Assembly: GCA_016295375.1 (NCBI GenBank)
Contig: JAEDLI010000089.1
Coordinates: forward strand, 1-9,815
DNA length: 9,815 nt
DNA from: Fibrobacter sp.
Lineage (GTDB): Bacteria; Fibrobacterota; Fibrobacteria; Fibrobacterales; Fibrobacteraceae
Direction of reading: 5' to 3'
The stretch's first letter is position 1. Each line of letters starts with the position of its first letter. Below the pieces are notes generated by a model. The model made no database searches. It was not told the DNA's origin and worked only from the letters and a program-made list of their open reading frames with translations. The position numbers were made by a program, and so were the translations under genes. Positions 1-5,431 of this stretch are shown one piece after another.

Positions 1-33
1 CCATTTCGGTTTAAATGCATCCAGTAAGCTCAT
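1..33 (-). CDS. Start of a minus-strand gene, truncated by the window edge
   Basis: Read on the minus strand, an ATG at 33-31 opens a frame that stays open to the edge: MSLLDAFKPKW. A GGAG ribosome binding site lies 5 bases upstream (plus-strand CTCC at 39-42), and a possible promoter lies further upstream. Short hydrophobic N-termini of the 'LLDxFKPKW' kind occur at the start of some HEAT-repeat-like proteins, but eleven residues cannot establish a family. The start is supported by the ribosome binding site and by the divergent layout with the M23 gene. Function is not assigned. Confidence 0.5.
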   Translation of the reverse strand, partial: MSLLDAFKPKW

Positions 34-81
34 GATATCTCCAAAGGGTAAAGGGGCTTTTCAGGGCCCGTTCCTGTAATT

Positions 82-92
82 TACATAAAAAC
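82..92 (-). promoter_or_regulatory. Possible promoter for the minus-strand gene (T-tract plus TATGTA)
   Basis: On the minus strand a run of five T is followed at once by TATGTA. Its end is about 49 bases upstream of the start codon at 33, leaving room for a leader carrying the GGAG site. The same T-tract plus TA-rich box arrangement precedes four other genes in this window. No convincing -35 box was seen. Confidence 0.28.
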
Positions 93-126
93 TTTTAATA
101 ATGTATATGTTTTTTTAAGAAAATGG

Positions 127-182
127 GGATTTAGGGGCTGGGATCTAGGGGCTAGGATCTAGGGGTTAGGATTTAGGGGTTT
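127..182. repeat. Four tandem 14-bp repeats, consensus GGATYTAGGGGYTN
   Basis: Four units of exactly 14 bases run head to tail: GGATTTAGGGGCTG, GGATCTAGGGGCTA, GGATCTAGGGGTTA and GGATTTAGGGGTTT. The spacing is perfect and the differences are mostly C/T changes. The inverse of one unit form (TAGCCCCTAAATCC) recurs just before ribD at 5413-5426, and a related CTAGCCCCT precedes the GH57-like gene at 9324-9332. The array is therefore a local expansion of a dispersed element. There are no spacers, so it is not a CRISPR. Confidence 0.85.
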
Positions 183-203
183 GGACAGACGGTCTCAAGA
201 GGT

Positions 204-256
204 GTCATCCTCGCGACCTGTGGTGAGCGAAATCGAATCAAGGCGAGGATCCGCTT
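204..256 (+). repeat. Dispersed dyad repeat, GTCATCCTC type
   Basis: ATCCTCGC at 207-214 is repeated in exact inverse as GCGAGGAT at 243-250, giving an 8-bp stem with a 28-base loop. The outer sequence (GTCATCCTC...GAGGATCCGCT) matches the inverse of the element at 5315-5360, so at least two copies occur in this window. Such elements resemble REP/BIME-type intergenic repeats; mobilisation or function is not shown. Confidence 0.65.
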
Positions 257-394
257 GAGTAAGAAGGTGTAGAGTGGGCAATGAGGAATGTGAGCTTTGA
301 GGCGCGAGGCTGGAAATTTCCCTTTTTTGCTAAAAAACGCCGATTTTTTAGGAAAAACGGAAAAAACGGCCCAGGGGTGTTTTGTAGGCCCTCA

Positions 395-413
395 TTTTTC
401 TATCTTTTGCGCC
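395..413 (+). promoter_or_regulatory. Possible promoter abutting the M23 start codon
   Basis: A T5 tract (395-399) is followed by C and then TATCTT (401-406). The last base of this box is 8 positions before the first base of the GTG start at 414. The GH57-like gene shows the same order and the same distance. No Shine-Dalgarno sequence precedes the GTG, so transcription may begin at or next to the start codon. Confidence 0.35.
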
Positions 414-1334
414 GTGAATTTTGCAAAGACCACTATACACTTTCAGAATTCCTCCCGGTCCGTGACCCTCCACGTGCCGTCTTTGGTGTTCCGCGGGCTT
501 CCATTTTTGAAGTTCCTGCTGGTGGTGGGCTTTTTGCTTTTCTTGGCCCAGTTTGCGGCGACGACCGTCTATCATGGTCTGCTGAACCACGTTTTAGAAG
601 ACCGGGCCGAACTGGACCGCGACCTCTCCCAGATTCAGGGGATGGTAGATTACCTGAACCGCACATCTGCAGATTTTCTCGGTGACGAACAGCGGCTTCA
701 TTCCAAGTATGGCTTGCCCCTGCCCGACGAAGAGGAGCGCAGCCTGGGTACTGGCGGCTCCGTAGAGCCCAAGTCCAAGTTGCTTATGGAAACGTCCCCT
801 GTGTTCGAAAAGATGGCGAACCTGAGGGACGAGGCGAACCGCCTGCAGGGCAAGCTGGACAACAACAGCGGTGCGTTCTACAACCTGACCGATTTTATCA
901 AGCAGAAACAGTCTGCCTGGCGTTTTGTGCCTTCTATTTCGCCCACCCAGGGCCGTTACGCTTCTTCCTTTGGCCCGCGTATCCATCCGGTCACGGGAGA
1001 GGTAGGCAAGATGCATTATGGCGTGGATATCGCCAATGACCGCTGGACTCCCATCTATGCTTCTGCCGACGGTGTGGTGGATGTGGCCCAGATGAGCTCT
1101 ACTTTTGGAAATTTCGTGACCATCAATCATGGCAACGGGATTGTGACCCGCTACGGCCACATGCAGATGTCCCTGGTCAATCCTGGGCAGTTTGTCCGCC
1201 GTTACCAGATTATCGGTTATATGGGAAACACTGGCCGTTCCGTTGGCCCCCATCTTCATTACGAAGTCTGGGTGAACAACAACCCGGTGAATCCTCTTGC
1301 TTATATGCTCCCAGGCGACTACGCCGTGGATTGA
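414..1334 (+). CDS. Membrane-anchored M23 (LytM-type) zinc peptidase
   Basis: Probable peptidoglycan endopeptidase of 306 residues, or an M23 regulator of cell-wall hydrolysis. Order: short cytoplasmic start; one membrane segment at about residues 28-50; coiled-coil-like region about 57-140 (LEDRAELDRDLSQIQ and later heptad-like stretches); M23 domain about 170-300. The zinc and catalytic motifs are complete: HYGVD with H201 and D205, the GHM histidine H249, and HLH with H280 and H282. An active enzyme is therefore expected, acting on the outer face of the inner membrane. The start is chosen at GTG 414 because the residues after it (KTTIHF...VTLHVPSLVF) look like the basic/beta N-terminus of such proteins, while the in-frame TTG at 297 would add 39 low-complexity residues. 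No ribosome binding site supports either. The coiled-coil plus M23 layout is typical of cell-division and cell-shape factors, but the substrate cannot be read from sequence. Confidence 0.88.
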   Translation: MNFAKTTIHFQNSSRSVTLHVPSLVFRGLPFLKFLLVVGFLLFLAQFAATTVYHGLLNHVLEDRAELDRDLSQIQGMVDYLNRTSADFLGDEQRLHSKYGLPLPDEEERSLGTGGSVEPKSKLLMETSPVFEKMANLRDEANRLQGKLDNNSGAFYNLTDFIKQKQSAWRFVPSISPTQGRYASSFGPRIHPVTGEVGKMHYGVDIANDRWTPIYASADGVVDVAQMSSTFGNFVTINHGNGIVTRYGHMQMSLVNPGQFVRRYQIIGYMGNTGRSVGPHLHYEVWVNNNPVNPLAYMLPGDYAVD

Positions 1335-1387
1335 GCCCCCTGACCTGTTCCGCAAGGTGGCACCCTGTTAGGGTAGCAGTAAGGGAA

Positions 1388-1401
1388 AACCCCTAGGGGT
1401 T
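1388..1401. promoter_or_regulatory. Perfect 14-bp palindrome holding the ribosome binding site of the lamin-tail gene
   Basis: AACCCCTAGGGGTT is self-complementary over all 14 bases. Its right arm supplies AGGGG, the likely Shine-Dalgarno sequence, 5 bases before the TTG start at 1405. The half CTAGGGGTT equals part of the tandem repeat unit at 159-167. There is no T-run after it, so it is not a standard terminator. It could be a protein-binding site or an RNA fold that hides the ribosome binding site. Confidence 0.55.
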
Positions 1402-1404
1402 GTC

Positions 1405-2808
1405 TTGAAATACATCTTGTTTTTTTCCTCTCTGGCGGTGGCTTGCCCCCAGTTTGTGGAAATATTTCCTGACCCGACAGAGGTGCCGGACCAGCAGGGG
1501 GAGTTCGTGGAAATACGCATGGATTCCTCTTTCTTCGCGGAGTCCCTTTTTGTTTCCTTGGACGGAAAGACGGCGCTTGGTTTTCCTTATCCGGAGGGTG
1601 GCCGCTTCGTCCTTTCTCACGGGAATACCTTGTGTCCGGACAAGGATGGAATTACCTGTGGCGACCTGGGCAGTTACAGCCTGCCCAATTCCCGGGAGTC
1701 CGTCTGGAAATTGCAGGCGGGAACCTGTGCGGACTCAATCCATCTCGACAAGCCGAAGGCCGGCAAGGCGTTCCAGCGCAAGGGCTACGGGGACCAGTGG
1801 GTCCTGGACGAGCCTACGCCCGGGTACGGAAATCCCCTTTACGAACTGGACCTGGACGATTGCGGGATATCCCGTGTGGAGTACGAATTCAGGGAAGACC
1901 ATTGGTGGGTGTCCGGCAGGGTTTCGGGCTGCAAAAACACTTGGCTGCATTATGAATATCTGGACTTGTATCGTCCGAGTTCGGGCAAGAACGATTCGGC
2001 GCATGTCCACGAATTTTTCGCTTTCGCCATTCCGGTCAAGACTCCTTTTCTGTTGCATTTGCAGGTTCCCGACGATGAAATTTCCGTAAACAACAGCGTG
2101 GATACGCTGGTGGTTCAGGTGGGTAATTCTCCCTTGATGGTCACCGAAGTGCACCATTGCCCAGAAGAACCCATGCCCGAATGGGTGGAGGTCTATAATG
2201 CCTCCCAGGTGGCGCTTCCGCTGTCCAAAATCAGGCACTGCAGTCGCGGGAACTTCTGGGGTGCTGATGCAGATTCCATCGGACCTTACGAAAGCATTCT
2301 CGTGTCCAGGGATACGGCAGCCCTGCGGGAACAGATAGTGTATAAGGACGTGAAAATGGTGCAGGCTTCCATCGGCTATCTGAACAATACGGCGGGCTCC
2401 TTTTCGCTTTGCTATGGCGATGCGGTTTTGGATAGCGTTGGTTGGGATAAGTTTACGGTGAGCTGTCCGTCGGGCTTTAACCCTAAGACAGGAGTGGCAG
2501 AAAATACGCCAGGATTTCAGGGTAGGCATTCTGAAAAGTATGGCGAGGAACCGGTTGTGTACAAACTATCGTCAAGGGTCTTGCGAAAGCGGGGAGACCC
2601 TTTGCGGGTAAAGGTGGAGAGCGACCGGGAGGTAATGTTGAACCTGCTGGACAGCGCGGGTCAGGTGGTCTGGAAACAGAAAGCGCCTGCCATGTCCAAC
2701 GCCTGGTGGAATGTGCCGGTGCAGGATTATACGGGGGTGGGTGCGGCCTATGTCAGGATTTCGGCGGGCTCTTTTGAAAAGGTGGTGGGAATTGTCGTTC
2801 GTCCGTAG
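1405..2808 (+). CDS. Secreted protein with two lamin-tail-like domains
   Basis: Exported protein of 467 residues. A TTG start with AGGGG 5 bases upstream opens a short signal sequence (MKYILFFSSLAVAC); cleavage could be by signal peptidase I after AVA, or by lipoprotein processing at C14 although the lipobox is weak. Two lamin-tail-like (LTD) domains follow: about 15-145, beginning FVEIFPDPTEVPDQQGEFVEI and ending in PTPGYGNP, and about 245-370, beginning MVTEVHHCPEEPMPEWVEVYN and ending in NTPGFQG. The last 80 or so residues (VKVESDREVMLNLLDSAGQVVW to the terminal VVGIVVRP) look like a small beta domain of the FlgD-Ig or type IX secretion sorting type. About ten cysteines suggest disulfides outside the cytoplasm. 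LTD domains in bacteria occur in surface proteins and nucleases; no nuclease or protease domain is seen here. It is the first gene of a tightly packed run of four. Role unknown; cell-surface adhesion or structure is an inference. Confidence 0.8.
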   Translation: MKYILFFSSLAVACPQFVEIFPDPTEVPDQQGEFVEIRMDSSFFAESLFVSLDGKTALGFPYPEGGRFVLSHGNTLCPDKDGITCGDLGSYSLPNSRESVWKLQAGTCADSIHLDKPKAGKAFQRKGYGDQWVLDEPTPGYGNPLYELDLDDCGISRVEYEFREDHWWVSGRVSGCKNTWLHYEYLDLYRPSSGKNDSAHVHEFFAFAIPVKTPFLLHLQVPDDEISVNNSVDTLVVQVGNSPLMVTEVHHCPEEPMPEWVEVYNASQVALPLSKIRHCSRGNFWGADADSIGPYESILVSRDTAALREQIVYKDVKMVQASIGYLNNTAGSFSLCYGDAVLDSVGWDKFTVSCPSGFNPKTGVAENTPGFQGRHSEKYGEEPVVYKLSSRVLRKRGDPLRVKVESDREVMLNLLDSAGQVVWKQKAPAMSNAWWNVPVQDYTGVGAAYVRISAGSFEKVVGIVVRP

Positions 2809-3565
2809 TTTTCTGCCGGTGTTTCTGCTGGCGAGTTTCGTTTTTGGTCTGGATTCGCCGGTGCCCTTTGTGAAAAAGAGTGTTACGGGTTCATCGGGAC
2901 TTCCCGGATGGTATTCCAGTCCGGCAAGGGTGGGGGAGCCTGCCTTCGGATTTTCGTACTGGAACGTGCCGGAGGTATATGACCGGTGGGCTATGAGCGC
3001 TGCCGGGGAATGGGGAAGCAGGCTTTACCGGGTGGCGTTCTTCTACTCTTATAGCGAGATGGATAGCCTTTTCAGGGAACACTATGGGGAACTGGACGGG
3101 GCTTACGGATTAGGGCCCGTGGTATTTGGAGCTGGTTATGGGACATTGTTGGATTTGGTTTCTCGGGAAGTTGGCTGGGTTCGACACCGCATAAAGGCAG
3201 GTGTGGGCCTTCGATGGGGCAACGTGTACGGAAGCCTCTGGACCATGGGCTTTACCGACGAAACCTGGACGGGAATGGGAAGTCTTTTGTGGAAGCCGAC
3301 CGAAGTGTTTTCCCTGTCGGTGGAATCGGACGGCAAATCTTTGGGAGTTGGCCACGATTTCTATTTCAGGTTTGGCTCGCTTTCTAGTTTTTACTCATTC
3401 CCGCAGTTTAGCGTGGGGGTGGAACTGGTCCTGAACCTGAAATTTTTGGAATGGGGCGGAACTCACGGCTTTGGCAACGGAAATTTGGGGTGGAACGGGT
3501 TGTGGCTCCGAAAAAAATTTTATTTTCAAAAGTATGACGGAGATTCCCAAAATCGGAAGTATTGA
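2792..3565 (+). CDS. Probable outer-membrane beta-barrel protein, unknown function
   Basis: Protein of 257 residues. The TTG at 2792 is preferred because it gives a clean signal peptide (MSFVRSFLPVFLLASFVFG, then LDSP) and follows a weak G-rich site (GGTGGGA) in the end of the upstream gene; the two genes overlap by 17 bases. A longer ORF from 2711 would put non-signal residues in front. The mature part is rich in Gly, Trp, Tyr and Phe in short alternating strands (FGFSYWNV, YRVAFFYSYSE, HDFYFRFGSL, LWLRKKFYF), which is the pattern of an outer-membrane barrel. No family is recognised. Overlap with both neighbours implies co-translation with the lamin-tail protein, so it may help to place or anchor that protein at the outer membrane; this is inference only. 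The last dozen residues are encoded in the overlap with the next gene and may be poorly constrained. Confidence 0.68.
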   Translation: MSFVRSFLPVFLLASFVFGLDSPVPFVKKSVTGSSGLPGWYSSPARVGEPAFGFSYWNVPEVYDRWAMSAAGEWGSRLYRVAFFYSYSEMDSLFREHYGELDGAYGLGPVVFGAGYGTLLDLVSREVGWVRHRIKAGVGLRWGNVYGSLWTMGFTDETWTGMGSLLWKPTEVFSLSVESDGKSLGVGHDFYFRFGSLSSFYSFPQFSVGVELVLNLKFLEWGGTHGFGNGNLGWNGLWLRKKFYFQKYDGDSQNRKY

Positions 3566-4796
3566 CTGGGCTATGGCTTCGGTGGCCATCGGGGTCCTGC
3601 TTGTGGTGGTTTGCCTGGTGTGCTTTATGCTGCTCAGGGATAGCCGAAAAAAACAAAAGTTCTACAAGCGCTTTGGCAATAACGTGAACGAGGGAATCGT
3701 GGTGCTGTCCCAGAATCTGGATTACCTGTACAGCATGCCTCTTTTTACCGAAGAACCTCTGCTAGAAAAATTAGTTCAGGGCCTGAGTCTGCAAGAGCTC
3801 CTTGACCCCAAGGATTGGGGCAGGATGCGTTTGTTTTTTGAGAAAACAGAAAAGCATAGGGATATCCCATTTCTCTTTTCGTTAAAATTGGAAGACAGAG
3901 ATATTCTGTGGTATGAACTGCGCTGCTTTATTTATCGGGCGTCCCTGTCGGAATATCATTATGTGTGTTTTCTGAAAAATATAACCAGGGAACAGAAAAC
4001 CCGCAGGGAGCGCCAGAATTTACAGGATACTCTGGACTTGATGTTGAAAACGACAGGGGATTTCTTGTGGAGCCTGGATGTGGAAAAACGGTTGGTGACA
4101 TTCTTGACACCCATCGTGGATGAGGATTTCCAGATGCTTCCCCGATCTGCCGGAGGTGTGGAGCTTACAAAGATTATGCCCGAAGAGGATGCCGCCCTTT
4201 TAGATAAGCTGACGAACCGCTACGTTCTGGAATACAAGGCGGACAACAGCATTATCGAAAAGAATAAGTTGTATCCTCCGGTAAAGATTCGCCTTTTCAA
4301 CAAGAAAGGAAATGTTTTTTGGTACAACCTTCGCGGCTTGATCGCTTTTGACGAAGAGGGTAACCTGGTATTCCGGGGTGTGGCGAACCGCCTGGACCTG
4401 ATGATGGATAATTTTGTTTTTGATCCGAACCATAATGAAAATGCTCTTTTCTCGGCGGCTTTGTCCTTGCCTGATTTGCGGGTTTTCTGGGTAGATAGGG
4501 AATTCAAAATTTTAGGGGCGAACCAATGCTTTGCCAATGCCTACCATGTGGATGACTTGGCGTCGATACAGGGGAAACCCTTGAGCAGCGTGGTGTTTTC
4601 AAAGCCTCTATTGTATTTTAATAAGGTCTTGACTGAAGTTTTTGAAACGGGCCGTCGCGTGTCCTGGAAATCCGAGGGCGACGAGCTGGATTGTCCCATG
4701 TTCTTTAACGTGGTCCCCTTAAAAGAAAAGAGCGGCGTTGCCTTGCAGGCTCTGTGCGCTTATATTAGACTAGATTCTCAAAACAAAGAGGTATAA
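3534..4796 (+). CDS. Membrane-anchored PAS-domain protein without an output domain
   Basis: Protein of 420 residues. ATG 3534 is chosen because it precedes the membrane segment with a short polar lead (MTEIPKIGSIDW); it overlaps the upstream gene by 32 bases. ATG 3573, 7 bases after that gene's stop, is an alternative. Neither has a clear ribosome binding site. One hydrophobic segment (about residues 14-35) is followed by RDSRKKQK, so the bulk should be cytoplasmic. Three PAS-like units follow: about 45-160 (NVNEGIVVLSQNLDYLY), about 175-300 (DFLWSLDVEKRLVTFL, with a PAC-like FWYNLRGLIAFDEEGNLVFRGV) and about 305-415 (LRVFWVDREFKILGANQCF). A polar linker (ITREQKTRRERQNLQDTLD) joins the first two. 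No histidine kinase, GGDEF, EAL, HTH or methyl-accepting motif is present. It may signal by protein contact or have lost its output. Its place between envelope genes suggests an envelope or redox input, which is inference. Confidence 0.72.
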   Translation: MTEIPKIGSIDWAMASVAIGVLLVVVCLVCFMLLRDSRKKQKFYKRFGNNVNEGIVVLSQNLDYLYSMPLFTEEPLLEKLVQGLSLQELLDPKDWGRMRLFFEKTEKHRDIPFLFSLKLEDRDILWYELRCFIYRASLSEYHYVCFLKNITREQKTRRERQNLQDTLDLMLKTTGDFLWSLDVEKRLVTFLTPIVDEDFQMLPRSAGGVELTKIMPEEDAALLDKLTNRYVLEYKADNSIIEKNKLYPPVKIRLFNKKGNVFWYNLRGLIAFDEEGNLVFRGVANRLDLMMDNFVFDPNHNENALFSAALSLPDLRVFWVDREFKILGANQCFANAYHVDDLASIQGKPLSSVVFSKPLLYFNKVLTEVFETGRRVSWKSEGDELDCPMFFNVVPLKEKSGVALQALCAYIRLDSQNKEV

Positions 4797-4797
4797 T

Positions 4798-5265
4798 ATG
4801 AAAAAGATGGTTGGACTTGCATTCTGTACGGCTTTTCTTGTGGCCGGTTGTAACGAAACTCCCAAGCAAGAAACTGCAACCGTAGAAAAGAAGGCTCCGG
4901 CGGCTGTGGCGGCTGTAGCCCCTGCGACGCCGGCACAGTCGGTAGAAGCAGCACCTGCGGCAGAAGCACCTAAGGCCACCATTACGGATATTGACTGGAA
5001 TAAGGCCTTGGAAATGAGCAGGGCGGGTGCCGTGCTCATTGACGTGCGCACTCCTGCCGAAGTGGCCGAGGGCATGGCGCCCGGCGCTATCAACATTCCG
5101 CTGCAAGAAATTGAACAGCGCCTTTCTGAATTTCCCAAGGACAAGGACCTGCTGATTTACTGTCGTAGCGGCAAGCGCAGCATGGCCGCTTCCAATTTCC
5201 TCATCGAAAACGGATATGACAAGGTGTTCAACGTGGTGGGCGGATTTTTGGCCTTCCCGAAATAG
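4798..5265 (+). CDS. Rhodanese-like lipoprotein (sulfurtransferase)
   Basis: Protein of 155 residues. ATG 4798 lies 1 base after the upstream stop, with AGAGG 6 bases before it. The signal peptide ends in a clear lipobox LVAGC, with the lipidated Cys at 18. An Ala/Pro/Glu-rich tether (about 30-62) precedes a single rhodanese domain (about 65-155): VLIDVRTPAEVAEGMAPGAINIPL, then the active-site loop CRSGKRS with the catalytic Cys at 122, and the C-terminal ENGYDKVFNVVGGF. A six-residue CRSGKR loop is typical of single-domain thiosulfate or polysulfide sulfurtransferases such as GlpE and PspE. It should transfer sulfane sulfur in the periplasm, tethered to a membrane. The family is clear; the physiological substrate is not. 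It closes the four-gene run and is followed by repeat-rich non-coding DNA. Confidence 0.92.
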   Translation: MKKMVGLAFCTAFLVAGCNETPKQETATVEKKAPAAVAAVAPATPAQSVEAAPAAEAPKATITDIDWNKALEMSRAGAVLIDVRTPAEVAEGMAPGAINIPLQEIEQRLSEFPKDKDLLIYCRSGKRSMAASNFLIENGYDKVFNVVGGFLAFPK

Positions 5266-5293
5266 TTGTGAGTGATGAGTTGTGAGTGGTGAG
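5266..5293 (+). repeat. Two tandem copies of TTGTGAGTGRTGAG
   Basis: Two 14-base units differing at one base (TTGTGAGTGATGAG at 5266-5279 and TTGTGAGTGGTGAG at 5280-5293) begin directly after the rhodanese stop codon. Similar low-complexity text in the other orientation (ACTCACAAC, GACAACTC) appears around 9259-9282. Confidence 0.75.
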
Positions 5294-5314
5294 CCCTGTT
5301 GAACCAAGGCGAAC

Positions 5315-5360
5315 ATCCGCTTGCTTTTATCTAGCGGATCCTCACTTTCGTGAGGATGAC
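5315..5360 (-). repeat. Dispersed dyad repeat, GTCATCCTC type, inverse orientation
   Basis: Two overlapping hairpins are visible: ATCCGCT (5315-5321) with AGCGGAT (5333-5339), and ATCCTCAC (5338-5345) with GTGAGGAT (5350-5357) around a TTTC loop. They share bases 5338-5339, so only one can form fully. In inverse orientation the element reads GTCATCCTCAC...GAGGATCCGCT, matching the copy at 204-256. There is no T-run, so it is not a standard terminator, although it could protect the 3' end of the operon mRNA. Confidence 0.65.
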
Positions 5361-5412
5361 AAATCCTGAAACTCACAAACCCGAACCTCGTGCCTTGAAC
5401 CTCGAACCTCCC

Positions 5413-5426
5413 TAGCCCCTAAATCC
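5413..5426 (-). repeat. Single inverse copy of the 14-bp CTAGGGG repeat, before ribD
   Basis: TAGCCCCTAAATCC is the exact inverse of GGATTTAGGGGCTA, a form of the unit tandemly repeated at 127-182. It ends 5 bases before the ribD start codon. Just upstream, short ACCTCG-like repeats (about 5384-5410) fill the rest of the gap. Confidence 0.7.
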
Positions 5427-5431
5427 TCCCA

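Larger units (their letters stand above)
34..413. other. Divergent intergenic region
   Basis: This 380-base gap separates the minus-strand gene from the M23 peptidase gene. It holds an AT-rich segment (about 78-124), four 14-bp tandem repeats (127-182), a dispersed dyad repeat (204-256), a perfect palindrome GGAAATTTCC (312-321) and an A/T-rich stretch before the M23 start. An open frame from the ATG at 281 and a TTG at 297 in the M23 frame both run through it, but neither looks like conserved protein. Confidence 0.6.

Noticed and set aside
127..182. CRISPR array
   Set aside because: The units are contiguous 14-mers with no spacers.
281..685. ATG-initiated 134-residue frame overlapping the M23 gene
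   Set aside because: Its product is basic low-complexity text; the overlapping frame carries the membrane segment and continues into the M23 domain.
594..1355. Long minus-strand frame (253 residues) opposite the M23 gene
   Set aside because: It mirrors a strongly conserved coding region and shows no family features or ribosome binding site.
1362..1401. Rho-independent terminator after the M23 gene
   Set aside because: The ACCCT/AGGGT stem and the 14-bp palindrome are not followed by a T-run.
1735..2529. Minus-strand frame (264 residues) opposite the lamin-tail gene
   Set aside because: The product has no recognisable domain, while the plus strand encodes clear LTD-like motifs.
5266..5431. 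FMN riboswitch upstream of ribD
   Set aside because: The gap is only 166 bases, is filled with repeats, and lacks the conserved multi-stem RFN element sequence.
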